In this document: one piece after another, positions 17,399 to 24,614 of the stretch | Position numbering within the stretch: the stretch's first letter is position 1 | Layout: every line of letters starts with the position of its first letter | DNA from: Streptomyces canus 299MFChir4.1 | GTDB taxonomy: Bacteria; Actinomycetota; Actinomycetes; Streptomycetales; Streptomycetaceae | Direction of reading: 5' to 3' | Length of the DNA: 64,000 nt | Assembly (NCBI RefSeq): GCF_000383615.1 | Contig: NZ_KB911584.1 | Location: forward strand, 195,356-259,355 | Notes under the pieces: generated by a model | What the model was told of the DNA's origin: nothing | Seen by the model: the letters and a program-made list of their open reading frames with translations, nothing else | The model's database searches: none | Position numbers and translations under genes: made by a program

Positions 17399-17791
17399 TC
17401 AGCCCACCGAATCCGCGGAGACCGGTTCCGAGGTCTCCACGGCTCCTGCCTCCGTCACCGCGGCCCTCAGCTGGACCACCTCGGTCCGCGGGCCGCCCCG
17501 CCCCGCCATCCGGCACCCGACGCACCCCGGGTGCCCCTGCCGTGCGCCCGTGTCCCGCACCCGCATCCCCCACTGCTCGCGCGGCCGGCGCCCCGGTGGC
17601 TTGCCCCAGCCGGTCAGGTGCAGGGCCCAGGTGACGAGGGCGCTCCCCGCGGTGATCACGAGGCCGACGGCGATCAGCACACCGGACCCCAGGCAAACCC
17701 CCACCCCCAGCACGGACGTCCCCACGGTGGCGATGGCGACTCCGGTCCATCCCGCGACCGTGTGCCCCTCGTCATACTGATGTGCACTCAC
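17399..17791 (-). CDS. Two-TM membrane protein (HGxxPAAW-like)
   Basis: 130 aa. MSAHQYDEGHTVAGWTGVAIATVGTSVLGVG resembles the small actinobacterial membrane proteins annotated HGxxPAAW (here EGHTVAGW). Two hydrophobic segments lie at about residues 13-31 and 34-56, followed by a basic region with two Cys (CVGC). Function is unknown. It is divergent from the marR gene at 17873, whose operators lie in the shared promoter region. Confidence 0.6.
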   Translation of the reverse strand: MSAHQYDEGHTVAGWTGVAIATVGTSVLGVGVCLGSGVLIAVGLVITAGSALVTWALHLTGWGKPPGRRPREQWGMRVRDTGARQGHPGCVGCRMAGRGGPRTEVVQLRAAVTEAGAVETSEPVSADSVG

Positions 17792-17820
17792 AGGACCTCC
17801 TCGACCCGTTCTCTCACCTC

Positions 17821-17859
17821 CTAAGAAATTTAGCGCAGAAACCTCTTACGTACTAAGAG
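17821..17859 (+). promoter_or_regulatory. Palindromes in the divergent promoter before marR
   Basis: CTAAGAAATTTAG (17821-17833) and CTCTTACGTACTAAGAG (17843-17859) are palindromic and share a TAAGA core. They lie in an AT-rich patch between the membrane protein and the MarR gene and are likely MarR operators. Confidence 0.5.
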
Positions 17860-17872
17860 AATTAGGAATCCG

Positions 17873-18361
17873 ATGCACGCCGAGCCCCGCCCCACCGCCA
17901 CTCCGGCCCAGGCACTGGAGGCGATGGACTTCTTCATCGCCACCGCCCACCTCGGCCAGCAGGAGATGGCCCAGCGGCTGGGCCTCAACGTCACCGACCT
18001 GCTGTGCTTCGCCTGCGTCCTGAAGGCCGGCGAGGACCTCCTCACCGCGGGCGACCTCGCCGAGCACGCCCATGTCACGACCGGCGCGGTCACCGGCATC
18101 CTCAACCGCCTCGAACGCGGCGGCTACGTCACGCGCGTGCCCGACCCCAACGACCGCCGCCGCGTCCGGGTCGCCGCGCTGCCCGACGCGGTGGCCAAGG
18201 TCGTCGCCCTCTACCAGCCGTACTACGACCGCCTCGACGCCCTCTTCGCGGGCTACTCCGCCGACGAGATCGCCGTACTCCACGACTGGTTCAGCCGGTC
18301 CACGAACCTCGCGCTCGCCTATATCGAGGAGCTGCGGGCGAAGGACGCGGGGGGTGGGTGA
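17873..18361 (+). CDS. MarR-family transcriptional regulator
   Basis: 162 aa from ATG 17873 with AGGAA upstream. The winged helix covers about residues 30-105 (LNVTDLLCFACVLKAGEDLLTAGDLAEHAHVTTGAVTGILNRL, wing VPDPNDRRRVRVA). The C-terminal helices SADEIAVLHDWFSRSTNLALAYIEEL complete the dimerisation domain. It may regulate itself and the divergent membrane protein through the TAAGA palindromes. Confidence 0.9.
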   Translation: MHAEPRPTATPAQALEAMDFFIATAHLGQQEMAQRLGLNVTDLLCFACVLKAGEDLLTAGDLAEHAHVTTGAVTGILNRLERGGYVTRVPDPNDRRRVRVAALPDAVAKVVALYQPYYDRLDALFAGYSADEIAVLHDWFSRSTNLALAYIEELRAKDAGGG

Positions 18362-18377
18362 CGGGGGCGAGTTCTGC

Positions 18378-18457
18378 CGGGGGCCAGTGCTGTCGGGGGC
18401 CAGTGCTGTGGGGGGCCAGTGCTGTGGGGGGCCAGTGCTGTGGGGGGCCAGTGCCGG
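18378..18457. repeat. Five tandem 16-bp repeats
   Basis: Five head-to-tail copies of GGGGGGCCAGTGCTGT (the first two begin with C, the last ends CCGG) start 17 bp after the marR stop. They do not code. The palindrome CCACCCCGGGGGTGG follows at 18465-18479. This looks like a small minisatellite; no further gene is seen up to 18609. Confidence 0.85.
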
Positions 18458-18609
18458 GGTCACCCCACCCCGGGGGTGGAGCCAGCCCTACCTTCGGTCC
18501 GGTAGCACACTCCATCGTTTCGGCGAGCCCGCCACGGCATCGTTGATCGCGGCTGGTCCACCCGGGATCCAGCGGATCGACACGCCAGCGCCGAGCCGGA
18601 GGAAACCCC

Positions 18610-19128
18610 ATGGAGCCGCAGACGGCCGACCGGACCACGTCCAAGTCCCCGTCCACGCCCGGCCCTCTCGCCTCCTTCATGCGCTTCGTCGTCTGCGGCG
18701 GCGGGATCGGCGTCCTCTCCAGCTTCGCCGTACCGCTGGTGGCACTGACCATGCCGTGGACGATGGCCAACGCGGTGGTCACCGTGGCCTCCACGCTCCT
18801 GTGCACCGAGCTGCACGCCCTGTTCACCTTCGGCACCGGCCGCCGTCCCGGGTGGCGCCGGCACCTCCAGTCCTCCGGCTCGGCGGCCGCCGCGTACGCC
18901 GTCACCTGCGGCGCGATGTTCCTCCTGCACGCAGTCCAGTCCTCGCCGGGCCTGCTCACGGAACAGGTGGTCTACCTGAGCGCCTCCGCCCTCGCCGGCA
19001 TCGGCCGCTTCCTGGTCCTGCGCCTGTTCGTCTTCACCGGCACCCACAAGTCCCGGCTCCCGTCCGGGCCTGTTGTCACGCTGCCCCGCCCGACCCTGCC
19101 GCGAGCGGCGGTCAGCACGGCCTGCTGA
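18610..19128 (+). CDS. GtrA-family membrane protein
   Basis: 172 aa from ATG 18610 with a clear CGGAGGAAA ribosome site. FMRFVVCGGGIGVLSSFAVPLVAL begins a GtrA domain of four TM segments (about residues 24-150), ending in the typical GIGRFLVLRLFVF. GtrA proteins help flip or transfer lipid-linked sugars. Unlike the GT2-GtrA fusion at 11796, it stands alone without an enzyme domain. The C-terminal 25 residues are soluble. Confidence 0.85.
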   Translation: MEPQTADRTTSKSPSTPGPLASFMRFVVCGGGIGVLSSFAVPLVALTMPWTMANAVVTVASTLLCTELHALFTFGTGRRPGWRRHLQSSGSAAAAYAVTCGAMFLLHAVQSSPGLLTEQVVYLSASALAGIGRFLVLRLFVFTGTHKSRLPSGPVVTLPRPTLPRAAVSTAC

Positions 19129-19457
19129 CCGGGCCCCGGCGCCCCCACCGCTTCCGGGTTCCTCGACAAGGTGAAGCGCAGCCCATGCGCAGCCGTTCAG
19201 CGTTCAGCCGCCTTGAAGACAAGACGCGGCGCCCCGAACCCCGCTGGCTCCTCGCCGAGTTCACGGACCGCTGCGCCGCCGGGATGCCGACGGCCACGAT
19301 CGAAGAAGGGCAACGACAACCCCGCGAGGGAGGCTGGCAGCCCCCTGGGGGTACAGCTGGCCCCACCCCGAACCGGGCGGACGGCTCCATGTCGCGCCCC
19401 CGAGATCGGCGGCATCGTAGAAGCCATCAGCTCCCGGCCCCTCCGAAAGGAACTCCC
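19129..19457. other. Gap without a supported gene
   Basis: Several overlapping open frames exist but none has a ribosome site, a recognisable domain or consistent coding bias. The stretch may be decayed coding DNA. Nothing further can be supported. Confidence 0.4.
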
Positions 19458-19643
19458 ATGAACCAGATCCTCTCCACGCCGCCGGTCAAGACCTCCCCCG
19501 AGAGCGAACTGGCCCCGCTCCTCACCGCCTGGGACCAGGCCCACCCCACCACGGCAGACCCCGACTGGCGCCACCTGCTGGACGAACTCGCCCACCCCCG
19601 CACCACCCAGGCCTTCCACGGCCTGGCCACGAGCACCGCATGA
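19458..19643 (+). CDS. Small hypothetical protein
   Basis: 61 aa from ATG 19458 with AAAGGAA at a good distance. The sequence MNQILSTPPVKTSPESELAP followed by WDQAHPTTADPDWRHLLDEL is acidic and soluble and has no recognised domain. A terminator follows 55 bp after the stop. It could be a small regulatory or modification-related peptide; no function is claimed. Confidence 0.5.
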   Translation: MNQILSTPPVKTSPESELAPLLTAWDQAHPTTADPDWRHLLDELAHPRTTQAFHGLATSTA

Positions 19644-19698
19644 GGTCATGCCACACCCGCACCGAGCAGACAGCCAAGAACGACGCCGAACGACACGA

Positions 19699-19734
19699 CA
19701 AAGCCCCCTCCGGGATGATCCCGAGGGGGCTTTG
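19699..19734. terminator. Bidirectional terminator between the small CDS and tRNA-Arg
   Basis: A long near-perfect hairpin (CAAAGCCCCCTC ... GAGGGGGCTTTG) with a four-base loop. It is flanked by T/A runs on both strands and serves the small CDS (plus) and tRNA-Arg (minus). Confidence 0.85.
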
Positions 19735-19742
19735 ATCTGCTG

Positions 19743-19815
19743 TGCACTCGGCAGGATTCGAACCTGCAACCTTCTGATCCGTAGTCAGATGCTCTATCCG
19801 TTAAGCTACGAGTGC
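19743..19815 (-). tRNA. tRNA-Arg (ACG anticodon)
   Basis: The 73-nt cloverleaf on the minus strand has acceptor stem GCACTCG/CGAGTGC and anticodon loop CTACGGA giving ACG, and the T-loop TTCGAAT is normal. A terminator follows. It lies about 200 bp from the element's left boundary. Confidence 0.95.
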
Positions 19816-19973
19816 TTGTTCTGTTTTCTCGCCGTTTCTTGCCCTTCCGGGCCGCTCGCGGCGACAGGAAGAACATTACATGACTGCCGCTCGCATGTGA
19901 AATCCGTTTGCCATACCCATTGTGACCTGTGCAAACGTACATCTGAGCGAGATCGAGAACGGCCGGGAACGAC

Positions 19974-20002
19974 GAAGCCCCGGTCGCTCGGACCGGGGCT
20001 TC
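19974..20002 (-). terminator. Terminator formerly following tRNA-Ser
   Basis: GAAGCCCCGGTC and GACCGGGGCTTC form a perfect 12-bp stem with a five-base loop. It lies just outside the left repeat on the side where the tRNA-Ser 3' end would be after excision, so it was probably separated from its tRNA by the integration. Confidence 0.75.
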
Positions 20003-20013
20003 GGTGATCTTGC

Positions 20014-20073
20014 GCGGAGGCGGAGGGATTTGAACCCTCGATGGGATTTAAGTCCCAAACCGCATTAGCAGTG
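20014..20073. other. Left attachment site (attL), 60-bp repeat
   Basis: Identical over 60 bp to 50215-50274. It carries the tRNA-Ser 3' part from the anticodon loop to the discriminator, followed inward by non-tRNA sequence, so it is not a working tRNA. Confidence 0.93.
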
Positions 20074-20074
20074 T

Positions 20075-20107
20075 GTTGCCTCCCGTCCGACGAGGACGGG
20101 GGGCAAC
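20075..20107. other. Strong hairpin next to attL
   Basis: GTTGCCTCCCGTCC (20075-20088) pairs with GGACGGGGGGCAAC (20094-20107) with one wobble and a five-base loop. No T-run follows. It may be a terminator shielding the element or a structural site for recombination. Confidence 0.5.
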
Positions 20108-20189
20108 CCCTCAAGACTGGATCACGCAGCTCAGGGACGGTGGGGCACCGAACCCCATCGGGTCCCTTCCGAGCCCCTCCCTGCCTCTT

Positions 20190-20212
20190 GGTGCCATCGC
20201 CGTGCCATCAGG
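20190..20212. promoter_or_regulatory. Left arm-type repeat pair (GTGCCATC, 11-bp period)
   Basis: GTGCCATCGCC and GTGCCATCAGG lie in tandem. The same pair occurs at 50123-50145 just inside the other end, and related pairs are at 38231 and 47416. They are likely binding sites for the integrase N-terminal domain or for Xis. Confidence 0.55.
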
Positions 20213-20465
20213 TCGTGCCCGCTTCGCCGCCGGCCGCCGGTCCGTCCGACTCTCCCGCCAGCACGATGCGGCGAACTTGTTGGCGCGTGTACCCCGTCAC
20301 CTCGCAGATGTCCTTCTGCGCAAGGCCGTCGGCGTCCGCCCGCCTGATCGCTGCCGCCAGCTCCTGCCGCAGGATCTCGGCCCGCGTCTCTGCCTCTCTG
20401 AAGCGCTGCGCCATCTGCCCCAGCGATCGCTTATCCATGGCACATAGTGTTCCATCCGTCGTCAT
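20208..20465 (-). CDS. Small HTH repressor-like protein of the left control region
   Basis: 85 aa from ATG 20465 (near-leaderless by the -10 position), or 76 aa from ATG 20438 (MDKRSLGQMAQRFREAETRAEIL). A long N-terminal helix is followed by a helix-turn-helix, DADGLAQKDICEVTGYTRQQVRRIVLAG, of the type that senses which way a lineage switch is set in small plasmids and phages. Three GGAACA-N3-TGTTCC operators cover its own promoter and the divergent one. It is probably the master repressor of the rightward conjugation genes. Confidence 0.65.
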   Translation of the reverse strand: MTTDGTLCAMDKRSLGQMAQRFREAETRAEILRQELAAAIRRADADGLAQKDICEVTGYTRQQVRRIVLAGESDGPAAGGEAGTT

Positions 20466-20543
20466 GGAACATGATGTTACGCAAACTCGGGGGGAACGCC
20501 TAGGTCTAAGTGCTTGACGAGGGAACACGATGTTCCCTAGAGT
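20439..20543. promoter_or_regulatory. Control region: three GGAACA-N3-TGTTCC operators and divergent promoters
   Basis: Operators lie at 20439-20453 (one mismatch), 20466-20480 (one mismatch) and 20522-20536 (perfect). The last sits between a -35 TTGACG (20514-20519) and a -10 TAGAGT (20538-20543) of a rightward promoter. The second overlaps a leftward -10 (TAACAT on the minus strand). Repressor binding would shut both directions. Confidence 0.65.
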
Positions 20544-20649
20544 GGAGTCGTTGGCAGGGAAACCAGCCGACAACGCAAGCGGCCCCCGGAAGGTGCGGGA
20601 ACACCAACCGAGGGCCTGACGGACTACCTGCTACCAACAGGAGACCGCT

Positions 20650-21039
20650 GTGGCTCATCTTGCCAGTAGCTGCGAGCGCCGCGCCAAGCGCCGCTCGGCC
20701 CGCACGATCCTTCGACAGCGCACCGCCGCGACCCGCCTGGTCGCCTCGGTCAAGCGCCGCCCCCGCTCCCTCGCCACGGTCGCCATCGCGGCCGGCGTCG
20801 ACCGCGACACCGCCTCCGGGATCGCCTCCGGCCTCCGGTCGGTCGCCAAGCGGATCGGTGTCACCCCGGCGCAGACGGCCCGTACCCGCCGCACCGTGAA
20901 CGGTGGCCGTGCCCGCAAGACCCGCACGGTCTTCCGCTACACGCTCCGCCAGGTCGCCCGCCTCCTAGCCGCCTACCGGCCCCGGAAGCAGGAGTTCAAG
21001 GCCGCCGTCCTCGCGATGACCGTCCTCGTCGGCGTCTGA
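20650..21039 (+). CDS. Small, very basic protein of the AICE
   Basis: 129 aa from GTG 20650, preceded by CAGGAGA. The protein is very Arg-rich (MAHLASSCERRAKRRSARTI; later TRTRRTVNGGRARKTRTVF). A short helix-turn-helix-like part, SLATVAIAAGVDRDTASGIASGLRSVA, suggests DNA binding. No family is recognised. It is the first rightward gene behind the operator-controlled promoter and may bind element DNA or regulate transfer. A strong hairpin follows its stop. Confidence 0.65.
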   Translation: MAHLASSCERRAKRRSARTILRQRTAATRLVASVKRRPRSLATVAIAAGVDRDTASGIASGLRSVAKRIGVTPAQTARTRRTVNGGRARKTRTVFRYTLRQVARLLAAYRPRKQEFKAAVLAMTVLVGV

Positions 21040-21081
21040 ACGACCCCCAGACCACCGTTCCACCGGCCCCGCACACGCGGC

Positions 21082-21115
21082 GGCCCCGGCAGGAGGTGCA
21101 ACTCCTGCCGGGGCC
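21082..21115 (+). terminator. Hairpin terminator before the overlapping gene chain
   Basis: GGCCCCGGCAGGAG (21082-21095) and CTCCTGCCGGGGCC (21102-21115) pair perfectly around a six-base loop. There is no long T-run, so it may act as an attenuator. Confidence 0.6.
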
Positions 21116-21150
21116 TGTGGCCGATCCCCTGCACACACAGGAGAAGGACC

Positions 21151-21885
21151 ATGCAGGACACCGTAGCCATCCCCGCAACGTTCATCGAGCCGCAGCCGGC
21201 CTCCGACGAGGACCGCACCCTCACCTACCCGCTGCGGGCCGGGGGGTCGCTCGTCCACACCTGCCCCGACTGGTGCGCCGACGACCACGCCCGCGAGATC
21301 GAGCACGGCCTGAACGACCCCGCCGACCTCCAGCACCTGGGCGCACCGATCGCCCTCAGCTTCGACGACGTCGATGGCGAGCGGGAGACGATCCTCGCGG
21401 CCCGCCTCGTGCAGTGGCCGTTCGCCGCCGACGGCGACAGTCAGCCCTACGTCGACCTCACGCCCGAGGCGAGCACCGCGGAAAGCCTGATGTGCCGCGA
21501 TCGGTTCGAGCTGGACAACGAGATCCGGCGAGTCCGCGCCCACCTGCGGCGGTTGATCGAGATGGGGGATCGGCTGGCGCAGGCGCAGGCCGACGACCAC
21601 GCTCGCCGCAGCCCTGGCAGCCGCGAGCCGTGGCTGTCGCTGACCCGCACCGACCTGCTGTCCATGCCGATCGCCTACCTGGTGAAGGTGTTCGGCATCA
21701 CCGCGGTTGAGACCGAGGAGATCGGCCGCCCCGGAGTGCTCGCCCTGTTCGGGGAGCCGGGGGCGATGGAGCTGCGGGTGCTGCCGGATGTCCCGCAGCA
21801 CCTGCGGGAGGACGAGACGCGTCGGTGCCTGCTCAACCGGTTCGACCGTCAGGCCGTCCGCAATGCGACCGAGGCGGGTGCCTGA
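21151..21885 (+). CDS. DUF6907-like protein
   Basis: 244 aa from ATG 21151, with CAGGAGAAGG upstream. The N-terminal part contains HTCPDWCADDHAREIEHGL, the CPxWC...DH motif that I associate with DUF6907 of actinobacterial mobile elements. The centre is a helical region (DRFELDNEIRRVRAHLRRLIEMGDRL), and the C-terminus holds LSMPIAYLVKVFGITAVETE. Two Cys and the following Asp/His could bind metal. Function is unknown. It heads a chain of genes joined by start/stop overlaps. Confidence 0.65.
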   Translation: MQDTVAIPATFIEPQPASDEDRTLTYPLRAGGSLVHTCPDWCADDHAREIEHGLNDPADLQHLGAPIALSFDDVDGERETILAARLVQWPFAADGDSQPYVDLTPEASTAESLMCRDRFELDNEIRRVRAHLRRLIEMGDRLAQAQADDHARRSPGSREPWLSLTRTDLLSMPIAYLVKVFGITAVETEEIGRPGVLALFGEPGAMELRVLPDVPQHLREDETRRCLLNRFDRQAVRNATEAGA

Positions 21886-22043
21886 TGCCGCGCCGTAACA
21901 GCAACGTGGCCACGCCCCGCCACCTGGCCGAGGCCGCCACCGAGGGCATCGGCTGGGGAATCCTCGGCCTCCCCTCCGCCCTGCCGCGCAAGCCGGTCAC
22001 CCGGCGGGCCCACCGCAACGCCGCACGGCGGTGGACGGCATGA
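21885..22043 (+). CDS. Very small basic protein
   Basis: 52 aa. The ATG at 21885 overlaps the upstream stop as TGATG, which argues for coupled translation. The sequence MPRRNSNVATPRHLAEAATE is followed by IGWGILGLPSALPRKP and a basic tail. No domain is recognised. A real gene is supported mainly by the coupling on both sides. Confidence 0.5.
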   Translation: MPRRNSNVATPRHLAEAATEGIGWGILGLPSALPRKPVTRRAHRNAARRWTA

Positions 22044-22228
22044 GCGAGCGCGAAGCGCTGGAGCTGGTCCGGGGTCTCCTCACGGAGGCCCCGGGCCGGC
22101 CGGCCAAGTCCACCACCCGCCGCCTCGTCGCGGCCGGCGTCATCCGCCGCACCCCGGAACAGACCCTCACCGTGCGTGTCACCCAGGCCGGCGTCACCGG
22201 CAGCATCCGCAAGGCGGGTGCCCGATGA
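22040..22228 (+). CDS. Small protein of the overlapping chain
   Basis: 62 aa from ATG 22040, overlapping the upstream stop (ATGA). MSEREALELVRGLLTEAPGR is helical, and the rest (KSTTRRLVAAGVIRRTPEQT) is basic and may form a winged or HTH-like element. Function is unknown. Confidence 0.5.
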   Translation: MSEREALELVRGLLTEAPGRPAKSTTRRLVAAGVIRRTPEQTLTVRVTQAGVTGSIRKAGAR

Positions 22229-22563
22229 ACCAGCAGCCCACCCCGCACGCCTGGGACGCCGACGACAACAAGCCCGTCATCCCGAAGATCCCCGGCCCGC
22301 GTGCCCCGCACGCCGCCGAGCCCAGCGAGCTCGCCGCCGCCATCCTCGTCGGACGGCACGTGCTCGACCACTACGGCACCGTCGACAGCGGCAACATCTT
22401 CGACTACACCCAGGCCCACGGCGGCCTCGCCGAAGCCCTCCGCGTCCTCCTCCGCGCCCTCGACGCCGAGCCGGACGAGGACGAGAAGGCCCGCCGCTTT
22501 GTCGACAGGCACTTCCCCGAGGTGGCCGCGTTCCTCGCCTCCGAGCGAGGTGACAACGCATGA
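22225..22563 (+). CDS. Hypothetical AICE protein
   Basis: 112 aa from ATG 22225, joined by ATGA to its neighbours on both sides. The Pro-rich N-terminus is followed by a helical acidic domain (SELAAAILVGRHVLDHYGTV, then GLAEALRVLLRALDAEPDED) ending RFVDRHFPEVAAFLASE. It has no known domain, TM segment or signal peptide. Confidence 0.55.
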   Translation: MNQQPTPHAWDADDNKPVIPKIPGPRAPHAAEPSELAAAILVGRHVLDHYGTVDSGNIFDYTQAHGGLAEALRVLLRALDAEPDEDEKARRFVDRHFPEVAAFLASERGDNA

Positions 22564-23306
22564 GCGTCCTCGACCTGCCCGTGTACGGGCCCACCGATCC
22601 TCACGGTGACGAGGAGCACGAGCCGGACGTGATCGTGCGCGTCGACTTCCTGATGTCGCGCGAGCAGCTGGTGACGGCGCTCGGGATCGCCTGGGCGGAG
22701 ATCGCAGGCGACCGCCACCCGGAGTCGCTGACCGTGGCGGAGGTGCGGCACGAGGTCGAGGCGTGGCTGTCCGTGCAGGCGTTCTTCGCCCTCGCCGACC
22801 AGATGGAGCGGGACCAGGCCCGCGAGTTCCCGCCCGAGCAGCAGCGCGTCATGCAGGTGCTCGCCGCCGCCATCGACGAGGCGTACCCGCCGGCTTCCAC
22901 ATTTGTGGAACTGCGCGTGCAGCGGCCCCGCTACGGGGACGGCACGGTCACCCTCGACACCGTGGACCGTGGCGAGGTCACCGTCGACGAACCCGCCTGG
23001 TGCACCGGCCACGACGGCGAGACCGTCGGTCACTTCACGGACATCACGCACAACGGGCCGGAGACCACCGCCCCGGTCGTGACCGCCAAGTACGGGCCGT
23101 CGCAGATCCTGACCATGCACGTCAGTCACGCCCCGCACCTGACGGAACATCCGGAGCCGTTCCCGCTCCTGTACGTCGAGCTCGACGGTCACGGAGACCT
23201 CGACCCTGCCGACGGGCACAGTCTCGCCCGAGCGCTGCGCCTCGCCGCCACCCGCGTCGACCGCGCCGCCGACGAGCTCGACCGGATCCGCAGGGGGATG
23301 TCGTGA
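22560..23306 (+). CDS. Hypothetical AICE protein with DUF6907-like C-terminal half
   Basis: 248 aa from ATG 22560 (ATGA overlap). Residues 1-110 are helical and acidic (VRVDFLMSREQLVTALGIAW), with similarity to the start of the gene at 24158 (a shared IRVVVSRDHVAAAV-like strand-helix). Residues about 130-245 include VDEPAWCTGHDGETVGHFTD and a LYVELDGHGDLDPADG strand, resembling DUF6907 proteins. It may therefore be a two-domain fusion. Function is unknown. Confidence 0.55.
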   Translation: MSVLDLPVYGPTDPHGDEEHEPDVIVRVDFLMSREQLVTALGIAWAEIAGDRHPESLTVAEVRHEVEAWLSVQAFFALADQMERDQAREFPPEQQRVMQVLAAAIDEAYPPASTFVELRVQRPRYGDGTVTLDTVDRGEVTVDEPAWCTGHDGETVGHFTDITHNGPETTAPVVTAKYGPSQILTMHVSHAPHLTEHPEPFPLLYVELDGHGDLDPADGHSLARALRLAATRVDRAADELDRIRRGMS

Positions 23307-23605
23307 GCATCGACTTCCCGGCCCGGTTCGACGGCGTCGACGCCGACCGCCTGTTCGCCCTGGAGTACCCGGACGGAATGGACGGCCGGTCCGACTGCGA
23401 CGCCCCGCAGGAGTACGTCGAGCAGCTGCTCGTCGCCCTCGCGGACTGGCGGGCCCGCCTCCTCGACGGCACCCGCGACGACGCCGACGCCTACCGGGCC
23501 GCGCTCGACGCGGTCCGCGAGGCATGGCTCCAGTACAGCTTCCGCTGGGTCGGCGGCCCCGACCTGCCCTGCACGTTCGACCTCCCGCGAGGGGCGATCG
23601 CATGA
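23303..23605 (+). CDS. Hypothetical AICE protein
   Basis: 100 aa from GTG 23303, overlapping the upstream stop as GTGA. The acidic soluble sequence includes DAPQEYVEQLLVALADWRAR and DAYRAALDAVREAWLQYSFR, two helices. No known domain is seen. It is retained in the translational-coupling chain. Confidence 0.5.
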   Translation: MSIDFPARFDGVDADRLFALEYPDGMDGRSDCDAPQEYVEQLLVALADWRARLLDGTRDDADAYRAALDAVREAWLQYSFRWVGGPDLPCTFDLPRGAIA

Positions 23606-23796
23606 ACACGACGGCACCGCGTCCCACCGAACGCGCCGCAGCCAAGGGCGCCAACTCCTACCGGCAGCAGCTCCCGCCCACGGCCAACCTGCTCACCGGC
23701 AAGCTGATCGCCACCCTGGTCGGCGACCGGCACGGACTCCAGTTGTTCACCTGCGCCCTCGACCGGGCCACCGGCCTCGCGAGGTGGGAGCAGTGA
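23602..23796 (+). CDS. Small hypothetical protein
   Basis: 64 aa from ATG 23602 (ATGA overlap). The C-terminal part TGKLIATLVGDRHGLQLFTC looks like a short beta-alpha unit. The gene ends in GTGA shared with the following HTH gene. Function is unknown. Confidence 0.5.
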   Translation: MNTTAPRPTERAAAKGANSYRQQLPPTANLLTGKLIATLVGDRHGLQLFTCALDRATGLARWEQ

Positions 23797-24161
23797 CCGC
23801 GCAGCCGATCGACAGGCCGTTCATCTTCGAGTGGACCGGTCGTGACGCCGACGCCCTGCGGATCACTCTGCGCCTGACCCAGGACCAGATGGCCGAACAG
23901 ATGGGGTGCGCTTCGCGCACGGTCGCCCGCTGGCGCGAGGTGAAGAACTCCCGGATCTCCACGCCGATTCAGGAGGCGCTGGACGCCCTGTACGAGCAGC
24001 TCACCGAGAAGCAGGTGCGCCGCTTCCTGCACGCCCTCCAGCACTGCGCGCAGCCCCGAGAGGCGGCCTCCCCGGTCGTGATGGCCGCCGAGATGACGCT
24101 CATGCAGGCCCGCATCAACGAACTCCAGCAGCAGTTGCATGCGAAGGAGCAGCAGTCATGA
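23793..24161 (+). CDS. XRE-like HTH protein
   Basis: 122 aa from GTG 23793 (GTGA overlap). Residues about 20-55 form an XRE/Cro helix-turn-helix (ALRITLRLTQDQMAEQMGCASRTVARWREVKN). A helical region and a C-terminal coiled-coil (MTLMQARINELQQQLHAKEQ) suggest dimerisation. It is probably a DNA-binding regulator within the transfer operon. Confidence 0.75.
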   Translation: MTAQPIDRPFIFEWTGRDADALRITLRLTQDQMAEQMGCASRTVARWREVKNSRISTPIQEALDALYEQLTEKQVRRFLHALQHCAQPREAASPVVMAAEMTLMQARINELQQQLHAKEQQS

Positions 24162-24538
24162 CCCTGATGGAACTGGAGCAGCTCATCGACGTGCCGGCTG
24201 TGTCGGCGCCCGGTCAGCACTGCCTGGTGGACCCCTACGACGAGCCGTATGCCGTCATCGGTCTGCGCGTCGTCGTCTCCCGTGACCACGTCGCGGCGGC
24301 CGTCGACATGGCCGTGTACAAGCACTACGGCGACGGCCGCAGTGCCGACAGCCTGACGATCGACGAGATCCGCTGGCACACGGCGGCCCTGGTCCTCTCC
24401 GAGGACGCGCTGGGTCTCCAGCGGGCCGGGGAGGCGATGGCGGCGCTGGCCGTCGAGGACTTCCACGAGGACGTCACCCGTGAGCACATCCGCGCCTGCT
24501 ACCGGGCCGCTGATCGGGCCTACCCCCGGCTCGGCTGA
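24158..24538 (+). CDS. Hypothetical AICE protein
   Basis: 126 aa from ATG 24158 (ATGA overlap). VIGLRVVVSRDHVAAAVDMAVYKHYGDGRSADSLT, followed by IDEIRWHTAALVL, resembles the N-terminal half of the protein at 22560, suggesting an old duplication inside the operon. It closes the overlapping chain and is followed by a hairpin terminator. Confidence 0.55.
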   Translation: MTLMELEQLIDVPAVSAPGQHCLVDPYDEPYAVIGLRVVVSRDHVAAAVDMAVYKHYGDGRSADSLTIDEIRWHTAALVLSEDALGLQRAGEAMAALAVEDFHEDVTREHIRACYRAADRAYPRLG

Positions 24539-24544
24539 TCTCCC

Positions 24545-24576
24545 GGCCCGTGCCCGCCTCCTACCGGGCACGGGCC
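24545..24576 (+). terminator. Terminator at the end of the overlapping chain
   Basis: GGCCCGTGCCCG (24545-24556) and CGGGCACGGGCC (24565-24576) pair perfectly around eight bases. ACCTTCTCTC follows. Confidence 0.7.
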
Positions 24577-24614
24577 ACCTTCTCTCGCACCAACTACGCC
24601 CCGGAGGTGGGCGC

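Noticed and set aside
18378..18457. CRISPR array
   Set aside because: Direct 16-bp tandem repeats without spacers and no cas genes anywhere in the window.
20014..20073. Second tRNA-Ser gene at the left end
   Set aside because: It contains only the 3' part of the tRNA (anticodon loop to discriminator); the 5' part and acceptor pairing are missing, so it is the attachment-site copy.
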